From: Methylobacteriaceae bacterium
GTDB taxonomy: Bacteria; Pseudomonadota; Alphaproteobacteria; Rhizobiales; Beijerinckiaceae
DNA length: 8,284 nucleotides
Reading direction: 5' to 3'
NCBI GenBank assembly: GCA_019247255.1
Contig: JAFAPJ010000248.1
Location: 1 to 8,284 of the forward strand
Below are positions 1 through 5,021 of this stretch, one piece after another. Made by a program: the position numbers and the translations under genes. The stretch's first letter is position 1. Every line of letters begins with the position of its first letter. The notes below the pieces were generated by a model that made no database searches, was not told where the DNA came from, and worked only from the letters and a program-made list of their open reading frames with translations.

Positions 1-24
1 TCCCGCTTGGGCGAGCTTGGCTTG

Positions 25-39
25 AGGCCGAAGCGGCCT
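25..39. other. Short perfect inverted repeat before the DUF3422 gene
   Basis: AGGCCG and CGGCCT flank a 3-base AAG loop, giving a 6-bp GC-only stem that ends 20 bases before the GTG at 60. It could be the end of an upstream transcript, but there is no following T-run and GC-rich DNA yields such stems by chance. The first 59 bases otherwise show no gene and no clear promoter. Confidence 0.25.
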
Positions 40-59
40 GGCCCCGAGCGAGCGCGCGC

Positions 60-1364
60 GTGAACCGTCCTCCCGATCACCCGCGACGGGCCGAGCTCAA
101 CGACGAGGTGCATGCGCGCCCGCCCGAACCGATCGCGGCGCCGGCCCGCATCTCGTACCTGGCGACCATCTCGGACCCCGCCCGGCGCGCGGCCGACATC
201 GAGGCTTTGGCGAGCCTCGCGGGGCGGCTCGGCGCCGCCATCCCGCCCCGGGAGGCGAACCACTACTCGGCCGATCTCGGCTCCTTCCGGCTGAAATGGG
301 AGCGGCATACCGAGTTCACCCGCTACATGTTCATGGTGGGCGGCACCGGCCCCGATCCCTTCCAGGAGCCCGCGCTCGCCTTCGTGCCGCGCGAGGTCGT
401 GGCGGGGCTGCCCGGGCAGGTCATCGCGGCCTCGCACGTCGCGATACGGCCGGCGAGCGAGGAGGAGCTCGATCCCGACGCTGTCGCGGATCGCTGGTTC
501 GGCGGCGCCGCGCTCATCGGCTCGGCGGTCGGGGGCGAGGCCGCGACGGCCTACACGGATTTCCGGATCCAGCCGGACGGATTCACCCGCTTCCTGATCC
601 AGGACCGGCATCTCGCGCCCCGGCAGGCGGGGCGGCTCATCCAGCGCCTCCTCGAGATCGACACGTACAAGACGCTGGCTCTCCTCGCGCTCCCCGTCGC
701 GCGCGACCTCGTACCCTTTCTCAAGCAGGCCGAAAGCGACCTCGCCGCGATCACGAATCGGCTGGCGGACGGCACGAGCCAGGAGGAGGCCGTGCTCCTG
801 GAGCGGCTGACTCGGCTCGAGGCCGAGATCGAGAGCCGGGGCGCCGAAAACCTGTTCCGCTTCGGCGCGTCCGCCGCCTATTACCGGCTCGTCGGCCAGC
901 GCATCCGCGAGCTCCGCGAGACCCGGATCGAGGGGCTGCAGACCTTCGGCGAGTTCGTCGAGCGGCGCCTCGCGCCCGCCATGTCGACCTGCGACGCCGC
1001 CTCGACCCGCCAGGCGGACCTGTCCGGGCGGATCGCGCGGGCGAACCAGCTCCTGTCGACCCGCGTCGAGGTTGCGCGCTCCCGGCAGACGAACGAGGTG
1101 CTGCACTCGATGAACCGGCGCGCGCAGCTTCAGCTGCGGCTCCAGGAAACGGTCGAGGGCCTCTCGGTCGCGGCGATCACCTATTACGTGATCGGCCTCC
1201 TGGGTTACCTGTTCAAGGGGCTGAAGCCGCTCGGCCTCGACGTCAATCCCGAGATCGCGATGGCGGTCTCGATCCCGATCGTCCTCGTGCTGGCCGCCCT
1301 CGGGATCCGGTACATCCGGCACACGGTCCAGCGCCAGTCGCAAGCGGCCGAACGCGGCGGCTGA
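60..1364 (+). CDS. DUF3422 family membrane protein
   Basis: A 434-residue protein that I recognise as DUF3422, a proteobacterial family of unknown function. The signature NDEVHARPPEP lies at residues 14-24. The middle (about 210-365) is charged and likely helical or coiled coil. Two hydrophobic segments at about 369-388 and 398-418, with a short loop between, look like a C-terminal transmembrane hairpin, followed by a basic tail (RYIRHTVQRQ). The bulk of the protein would therefore sit on one side of the membrane, probably the cytoplasm (inference). The start is GTG at 60; no strong ribosome site precedes it, so a start outside the window is possible, although the signature close to the N-terminus suits GTG. 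It is not a known photosynthesis gene and probably marks the edge of the pigment cluster. A hairpin follows its stop directly. Confidence 0.9.
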   Translation: MNRPPDHPRRAELNDEVHARPPEPIAAPARISYLATISDPARRAADIEALASLAGRLGAAIPPREANHYSADLGSFRLKWERHTEFTRYMFMVGGTGPDPFQEPALAFVPREVVAGLPGQVIAASHVAIRPASEEELDPDAVADRWFGGAALIGSAVGGEAATAYTDFRIQPDGFTRFLIQDRHLAPRQAGRLIQRLLEIDTYKTLALLALPVARDLVPFLKQAESDLAAITNRLADGTSQEEAVLLERLTRLEAEIESRGAENLFRFGASAAYYRLVGQRIRELRETRIEGLQTFGEFVERRLAPAMSTCDAASTRQADLSGRIARANQLLSTRVEVARSRQTNEVLHSMNRRAQLQLRLQETVEGLSVAAITYYVIGLLGYLFKGLKPLGLDVNPEIAMAVSIPIVLVLAALGIRYIRHTVQRQSQAAERGG

Positions 1365-1366
1365 GC

Positions 1367-1416
1367 CGACCGATCATCGCGGACCTGCGCCGGTCCGCAC
1401 CGGCCGTGATCGGTCG
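1367..1416 (+). terminator. Nested hairpin after the DUF3422 gene, possible terminator
   Basis: Two nested perfect inverted repeats start 2 bases after the DUF3422 stop. The outer arms are 1367-1376 (CGACCGATCA) and 1407-1416 (TGATCGGTCG), 10 bp. The inner arms are 1379-1385 (GCGGACC) and 1392-1398 (GGTCCGC), 7 bp, around a 6-base loop. The position suggests transcript termination or 3'-end protection for the DUF3422 mRNA. No T-tract follows, so it is not a textbook intrinsic terminator. The outer arms are self-complementary in arrangement, so an operator role for the downstream small gene is also possible. Confidence 0.5.
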
Positions 1417-1425
1417 CGAACGGAC

Positions 1426-1442
1426 TGAACCTGCGTGAACCT
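1426..1442 (+). repeat. TGAACCT direct repeat with 10-bp period
   Basis: TGAACCT occurs at 1426-1432 and again at 1436-1442, separated by GCG, so the copies lie one helical turn apart. A third GAAC sits at 1418-1421, and an inverted GTTC at 1444-1447 pairs with the last GAAC (GAAC-CTC-GTTC). This cluster is 47-70 bases before the small gene at 1489 and could be an operator or a -35 region. No confident -10 box was found. Function unknown. Confidence 0.4.
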
Positions 1443-1488
1443 CGTTCGTTAGCGTGCGGACTCCCGACGCTCTCGCAGGTTCTCTCTC

Positions 1489-1659
1489 ATGGATAACGCC
1501 ACGCTTCTGCCGTCCTTGAACCTCTTCACCTTGATCGCCGTCCTGGTGCTCCTGGTGCTGTCCTTCGCGTACTTCCTGCGTAAGCGGCGCAACCGTCAGG
1601 CCGCGAGCCATGCACTTGGCATCGACGACAGCAAGCCGTCGAACACCTTCCGCAGCTAG
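1489..1659 (+). CDS. Small single-pass membrane protein, 56 aa, unrecognised
   Basis: ATG at 1489 opens a 57-codon frame ending in TAG at 1657-1659. The product has a short polar N-terminus, one hydrophobic helix at about residues 11-30, then a strongly basic stretch RKRRNR at 31-36 and a polar tail ending NTFRS. By the positive-inside rule the N-terminus would face the periplasm and the tail the cytoplasm. I do not recognise the family. The overall shape (one helix plus a basic tail) resembles small accessory subunits of oxidases or light-harvesting complexes, but no sequence match is claimed. The upstream ribosome site is weak (AGG at 1477-1479). It points head-on at crtC, and their stop codons overlap in one CTAG. 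A chance frame is possible, but a helix followed at once by basic residues, a clean start and the fit in an otherwise empty gap support a real gene. Confidence 0.65.
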   Translation: MDNATLLPSLNLFTLIAVLVLLVLSFAYFLRKRRNRQAASHALGIDDSKPSNTFRS

Positions 1660-2486
1660 CGCAGCGCGCGCGGCATTCGGAACGGCAGCATGGCCTGCAC
1701 GACCGGTCGCGTGAACCGGTCGAGCGACAGGCTCTCGTGCATGCCGAAGACGGTCTCGCCGAAGAGCGAGGTCTCGAGCACGGATCGCGCGTAGAACGGT
1801 CCGTCCTCGAGCGTGCGCCGGATGAGCGGCGCGTGCCCCTCGTCGGCGCGGGTCTCGCGCTCGAGGCGCCAGAACGTCCTGGGCAGGCTTGCGGCCGGGG
1901 GCGGCTCCTCGTCCCGGACGCTCCCGTCCGGCCCGAAGCGGAGCGCGACGGAGGCGGCCTCGCCGGAGCGGCGCACGACGTCGTAGAGCACGGCGGCCCC
2001 GTCCCGCAGCGTCGCTCGCGACCAGTGCCAATGCGCGAAGGCGGATGCGAGCGGTTCGTCGCCGTCGTTCGTGTCGAGATAGCCTTGCCCGCTCCAGGAC
2101 AGGCCGGGCTCGTCGAGCTCGACCTCGACCCGGGCGCAGGGCGCGATCGGCCACCAGCGATGCCGGTCGCGCGCGTCAAGGTCGAAGACCTGGTCGGCGA
2201 GCGCGACGGGGTGCAGGCGCACCGTCCCGCGCAGCCGGCGCGGGATGGGCGCCGTGACCTCGTCGATCCGGATCTCGAGCGAGGAACCGGTCCAGGCGAG
2301 GCGCGAGCGCCCGAGCGAGAGCGTCGTCCGGTCGCGCGCGAGGTGGCGCCGGCCGCGCTCCGTGCAGGACCAGGACGGGCCCGACGCCCCGTAGAGCGCG
2401 ACGTTCAGCGCGCAGAAGTCGAGCGGGTCGGCGGCCGCGTCCCCGCGCCGGGCCCAAGCGTAATAGGGCGAGAAGACGCTGCCCAC
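1656..2486 (-). CDS. crtC: Carotenoid 1,2-hydratase (hydroxyneurosporene synthase), start uncertain
   Basis: CrtC adds water across the 1,2 double bond of acyclic carotenoids such as neurosporene or lycopene, creating the hydroxyl later methylated by CrtF. From the GTG at 2486 it has 276 residues: GSVFSPYYAWARR at 2-14, a Trp-Trp pair at 111-112, GQGYLDTN at 133-140 followed by EPL, and HWHWSRATLRDG at 152-163. Trp111, Tyr136 and Asp138 have the same spacing as active-site residues that I recall being reported for the Rubrivivax enzyme. The start is unclear. Family-like sequence (PGGYAWWYVDALSDDG) continues in frame upstream of 2486 without ATG, GTG or TTG. A CTG at 2498 overlaps the crtD stop (CTGA), and the next in-frame ATG is at 2873 (405 residues, 379 bases inside crtD). 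GTG is given as the minimal canonical start. Translation is probably coupled to crtD. Confidence 0.9.
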   Translation of the reverse strand: MGSVFSPYYAWARRGDAAADPLDFCALNVALYGASGPSWSCTERGRRHLARDRTTLSLGRSRLAWTGSSLEIRIDEVTAPIPRRLRGTVRLHPVALADQVFDLDARDRHRWWPIAPCARVEVELDEPGLSWSGQGYLDTNDGDEPLASAFAHWHWSRATLRDGAAVLYDVVRRSGEAASVALRFGPDGSVRDEEPPPAASLPRTFWRLERETRADEGHAPLIRRTLEDGPFYARSVLETSLFGETVFGMHESLSLDRFTRPVVQAMLPFRMPRALR

Positions 2487-2588
2487 GAAGGCGATCAGCG
2501 TGATGCCGGAGCGCCCGTCGTCGCTGAGCGCGTCGACATACCACCAGGCATAGCCGCCGGGCGGGACGTCCTGGTCGAAGCGAGGTCC
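2487..2588 (-). other. CrtC-like N-terminal coding sequence overlapping crtD out of frame
   Basis: In the crtC frame this stretch encodes RFDQDVPPGGYAWWYVDALSD and onward to ITLIAF. This looks like the true N-terminal strand of the CrtC lipocalin-like fold, in which a WWY motif is typical. It lies inside the 3' end of crtD, which is read one base later, so both frames appear to be used. From here back to the ATG at 2873 the crtC frame has no ATG, GTG or TTG. How it is translated is unresolved: a long crtC from 2873, a -1 shift from crtD, or a sequence error. Confidence 0.6.
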
Positions 2589-4060
2589 GCCGCGAGGCTC
2601 GAAGCCGCGAGCAGGCCGGAGATCGCCGCCATCGGGACGCCGGGCCCCGGATGGGTGCTGCCGCCCGTGAGGTAGAGGCGCGGCACCCGGCTCCGGGAGC
2701 CAGGCCTGCGGAAGGACGCCATCCAGCCGTGCGAAGCCGGCCCGTAGAGCGCCCCGCCCGTCCCCGGAAAGAGCCGCGCGAAGGTCTCCGGCGTCGTGAC
2801 GACGGTGGATTCGGGCCGGCGCCGCACGTTCAAGCCGCAGCGCTTCAGCCGCCGAAAGGTCCGCGTCTCGCATGGCTCGATGTCCTCTCGGGGATAGGCT
2901 CTGAGGTCGCCGTCGGCCGGCGCGTTGACGATGAGGAAGAGGCGCTCGGGCGCGCCGTCGGCCCGTCCCGGATCGGAGCGGTCCGGCGCGCAGAGATAGA
3001 CGGTCGGGTCGGGAGGCAGGCGGCCCTGGCGGAGAGCCGCGAACTCGGCCGCGTAATCGTCGGAGAAGAACACGTTGTGGTGCGCGAGCGGGAACCCGTC
3101 CGTTTCCGCGACGAGCGACCAGGTGCAGGCCGAGAGCGATCGCCGGGCGGGCGGCGTCGCGTCCGCGGCCCGGGCGGCCGCGCGCCCGAAGAGGCCGGAG
3201 CCCAGCGCCGAGATGTCCGCGTTGGAGACGACCGCCTCGGCCTCGACGGTCTCGCCCGAGCGGAGCCGGACACCGCTCGCCCCCGCCCGGCCGACGCTGA
3301 TCTCCGCGACCTCCTCGCCGCAGCGGAAGCGGACGCCGTGCCGCTCGCCGAGCCGCACGAGCGCGTCGACGAGCCGGCGCATGCCGCCCGGCAGCGCCCA
3401 GACGCCTTCCCGCTCGACATGAGCGACGAGCATGAGCGTCGCGGGCGCCTCGAAGGGCGATGAACCGCAATAGGTCGCGTAGCGGCCGAAGAGCTGACGC
3501 AGGCGCTCGTCGCGGAAATGTGTCCCGAGCGCGCGCCAGAGCGTCACGAAGGGCGAGATCCCGGCGAGCGCGCCCATCCGATGCGGGCCGATGCGCCGGA
3601 CGAGCCCGGGCAAGCTCGGTCGACTCTGGCGCATGAAGGTGGCGTCGAGGGTCGCGTGGATGGCGCGGGCCCGGTGCGCGAAGCCGCGATAGGCTTCCGC
3701 CTCGCGGGCGCCCGCGAAATCTCCGACCGCGTCGATCGTGCGCTCGAGGTCGGCGAAGAGGTCGAGCCGCGCGCCCCCGGTCCAGGCATGGCGCGCGAGA
3801 ACCTCCAGCGGCTCCGGCGCGACCTCGGCCTCGAAGGAGGAACCGGCGCCCTCGAACAGCTCGTCGAAGACGCCCCGCATGGTGAAGACCGTCGGGCCGG
3901 AATCGATCCGGGCGTCGCCGATCGCGAGCGCGCGCAGCTTGCCGCCTGGCGCGCCCGCGCGCTCGAAAACCGTGACGGCGAGCCCCCGCCGCGCGAGCTC
4001 GATCGCGGCGACGAGCCCGCCGATCCCGGCCCCGACGATGGCCACCCGAGGCTCCCGCAA
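2495..4060 (-). CDS. crtD: Carotenoid 3,4-desaturase (methoxyneurosporene dehydrogenase)
   Basis: CrtD is an FAD-dependent desaturase of the phytoene-desaturase family that introduces the C-3,4 double bond into 1-hydroxy or 1-methoxy carotenoids. The 521-residue product opens with a dinucleotide-binding fold: GAGIGG at 10-15, acidic Glu33 ending the second strand, then GAPGGK at 36-41. The C-terminal family signature GGSTHPGPGVP is at 466-476. The start is TTG at 4060, supported by AAGGAGG (4072-4066) five bases upstream and by the fold beginning at residue 6. The last roughly 30 residues (after AADL, 493 on) are a Ser/Thr/Arg/Pro-rich tail whose DNA also encodes the CrtC N-terminus in another frame, so the tail is probably a by-product of the overlap. 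The TGA stop at 2497-2495 lies within CTGA. CrtI-type desaturases are related, but synteny favours CrtD. Confidence 0.93.
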   Translation of the reverse strand: MREPRVAIVGAGIGGLVAAIELARRGLAVTVFERAGAPGGKLRALAIGDARIDSGPTVFTMRGVFDELFEGAGSSFEAEVAPEPLEVLARHAWTGGARLDLFADLERTIDAVGDFAGAREAEAYRGFAHRARAIHATLDATFMRQSRPSLPGLVRRIGPHRMGALAGISPFVTLWRALGTHFRDERLRQLFGRYATYCGSSPFEAPATLMLVAHVEREGVWALPGGMRRLVDALVRLGERHGVRFRCGEEVAEISVGRAGASGVRLRSGETVEAEAVVSNADISALGSGLFGRAAARAADATPPARRSLSACTWSLVAETDGFPLAHHNVFFSDDYAAEFAALRQGRLPPDPTVYLCAPDRSDPGRADGAPERLFLIVNAPADGDLRAYPREDIEPCETRTFRRLKRCGLNVRRRPESTVVTTPETFARLFPGTGGALYGPASHGWMASFRRPGSRSRVPRLYLTGGSTHPGPGVPMAAISGLLAASSLAADLASTRTSRPAAMPGGMSTRSATTGAPASR

Positions 4061-4065
4061 GCGGG

Positions 4066-4072
4066 CCTCCTT
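4066..4072 (-). promoter_or_regulatory. Ribosome binding site fixing the crtD TTG start
   Basis: On the minus strand AAGGAGG occupies 4072 down to 4066, five bases before the TTG at 4060. This full Shine-Dalgarno match supports the rare TTG as the real start, and the FAD-binding strand begins only a few codons later. Confidence 0.8.
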
Positions 4073-4087
4073 GCGCAGGGCGCGGCG

Positions 4088-4118
4088 TTGACAGCCTCGC
4101 GAATGTAACGACTATCTT
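4088..4118 (+). promoter_or_regulatory. Candidate crtE promoter
   Basis: A perfect -35 TTGACA lies at 4088-4093, and TATCTT at 4113-4118 could serve as -10 with a rather long 19-bp spacer. Transcription would begin near 4125, leaving about 33 bases of leader. The -10 lies inside the first PpsR-type palindrome, as expected for repression. AGGAGG (4147-4152) is the crtE ribosome site. Confidence 0.6.
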
Positions 4119-4121
4119 ACA
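4104..4121. promoter_or_regulatory. PpsR/CrtJ operator 1, crtD-crtE
   Basis: A perfect TGT-N12-ACA site. The symmetry extends to 8-bp arms, GAATGTAA at 4101-4108 and TTACATTC at 4117-4124. TGT-N12-ACA is the known recognition pattern of PpsR/CrtJ, the redox- and light-responsive repressor of pigment genes. The site covers the putative -10 boxes of both crtE and crtD, so one dimer could block both directions. Confidence 0.85.
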
Positions 4122-4141
4122 TTCAAAGCTGTCCAGTTCAA
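4114..4141 (-). promoter_or_regulatory. Candidate crtD(-crtC) promoter
   Basis: On the minus strand TTGAAC (4141-4136) and TAAGAT (4119-4114) are separated by 16 bp, a good sigma-70-type arrangement. Transcription would begin near 4107, about 46 bases before the TTG start. The -35 is inside the second palindrome and the -10 inside the first. The two divergent promoters overlap and share the same operators. Confidence 0.6.
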
Positions 4142-4147
4142 CTGACA
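4130..4147. promoter_or_regulatory. PpsR/CrtJ operator 2, crtD-crtE
   Basis: A second perfect TGT-N12-ACA, with 5-bp arms CTGTC (4129-4133) and GACAG (4144-4148). Eight bases separate it from operator 1, the spacing I recall for cooperatively bound CrtJ sites at the Rhodobacter bchC promoter. It covers the crtD -35 and runs up to the crtE ribosome site. Confidence 0.85.
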
Positions 4148-4157
4148 GGAGGCGCGG

Positions 4158-5021
4158 ATGCGCGACGACCGGATCGAGACGGGGCTGAGGGAGGCGCTGT
4201 CGCTCGCGGAAACGGGTGCGCCGCCCCGGCTCGCGGCCGCGCTCTGGCACAGCGTCTTCCCGGGCGGCGCGCGCCTGCGCCCCCGCCTCGCGCTCGCCGC
4301 CGCTGCAGCCTGCGGCAATCGCCATCCGGCCCTCGCGCTCGGCAGCGCGGTCGCGATCGAGCTCCTGCACTGCGCATCCCTGGTCCACGACGACCTGCCC
4401 TGCTTCGACAACGGGCAGGTCCGCCGCGGCCGCCCCTCCGTGCAGGCGGCGTTCGGCGAGGCGCTCGCGGTGCTCGCCGGCGACGCGCTCATCGTGCTCG
4501 CCTTCGAGACGCTCGCCCGAAGCGGCGTGAGGAGCCCATCCCGCATGGTCGAGCTCATCGGCCTCGTCGGGCGCGCGGTCGGGATGCCGGGCGGCATCAC
4601 GGCCGGGCAGGCCTGGGAATGCGAGCCCTTCGTCGAGCTCTCCGAGTACCACCGGGCGAAGACCGGCGTGCTCTTCGCGGCCGCGACCGCGGCGGGCGGC
4701 GCGGCCGGCGGCGGCGACGCCGGCGCCTGGTGGCTCCTCGGCGAAAGGCTCGGCGAGGCCTACCAGGTCGCCGACGACATCCGGGACGTCGCGGCGGATC
4801 CGGCCGAGCTCGGCAAGCCCGTCGGCCGCGACAAGGTCCTGGGCCGCAGGAGCGCGGTCGCCGAGCTCGGGCTCGAGGGGGCGCTCGACCGCTTCGACGC
4901 GCTTCTCGGGGAGGCGGCCGCCGCCATCCCGGCCTGCCCCGGCCGGGCCGCGCTCGAGACGCTGATCGTCGCGGAGAGCCGCCGCTTCGTGCCGAAGACC
5001 GTCGCCCGGGTCGCCGCATGA
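4158..5021 (+). CDS. crtE: Geranylgeranyl diphosphate synthase
   Basis: CrtE is a soluble trans-prenyltransferase that extends allylic diphosphates with isopentenyl diphosphate to C20 geranylgeranyl diphosphate, the precursor of carotenoids and of the bacteriochlorophyll esterifying alcohol. The 287-residue protein carries GGARLRP at 36-42, the first Asp-rich motif DDLPCFD at 78-84 (the DDx4D form usual in bacterial enzymes), KTG at 168-170, and the second Asp-rich motif DDIRD at 206-210. Length and motifs are normal and nothing catalytic is missing. The ATG at 4158 follows AGGAGG by five bases. Its last codons overlap crtF by ATGA, indicating translational coupling. Transcription is from the palindrome-controlled divergent promoter. 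Farnesyl diphosphate synthase is the nearest alternative, but the location points to CrtE. Confidence 0.95.
   Translation: MRDDRIETGLREALSLAETGAPPRLAAALWHSVFPGGARLRPRLALAAAAACGNRHPALALGSAVAIELLHCASLVHDDLPCFDNGQVRRGRPSVQAAFGEALAVLAGDALIVLAFETLARSGVRSPSRMVELIGLVGRAVGMPGGITAGQAWECEPFVELSEYHRAKTGVLFAAATAAGGAAGGGDAGAWWLLGERLGEAYQVADDIRDVAADPAELGKPVGRDKVLGRRSAVAELGLEGALDRFDALLGEAAAAIPACPGRAALETLIVAESRRFVPKTVARVAA

Noticed and set aside
1418..1447. LexA box upstream of the small gene
   Set aside because: The alphaproteobacterial LexA site is GTTC-N7-GTTC (or its complement). The GAAC copies here are separated by 5 and 6 bases, not 7.
1489..1659. Small protein as PufX or a cytochrome oxidase CcoQ subunit
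   Set aside because: Only the general shape (one helix, basic flank) agrees; no characteristic residues of either family were seen.
1243..2154. Long minus-strand frame across the small gene and the crtC end
   Set aside because: Arg/Ala-rich composition without motifs, and it overlaps recognised genes in the wrong frame.
1737..2675. Long plus-strand frame antisense to crtC
   Set aside because: Composition typical of the antisense of GC-rich genes; crtC is clearly the coding strand.
1656..4652. A 998-codon open frame on the minus strand through crtC, crtD and into crtE
   Set aside because: Only the crtC end looks like protein. The rest is Arg/Ala/Gly-rich shadow of crtD in another frame and antisense to crtE, kept open by high GC. 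It only matters as the upstream continuation of the crtC frame.
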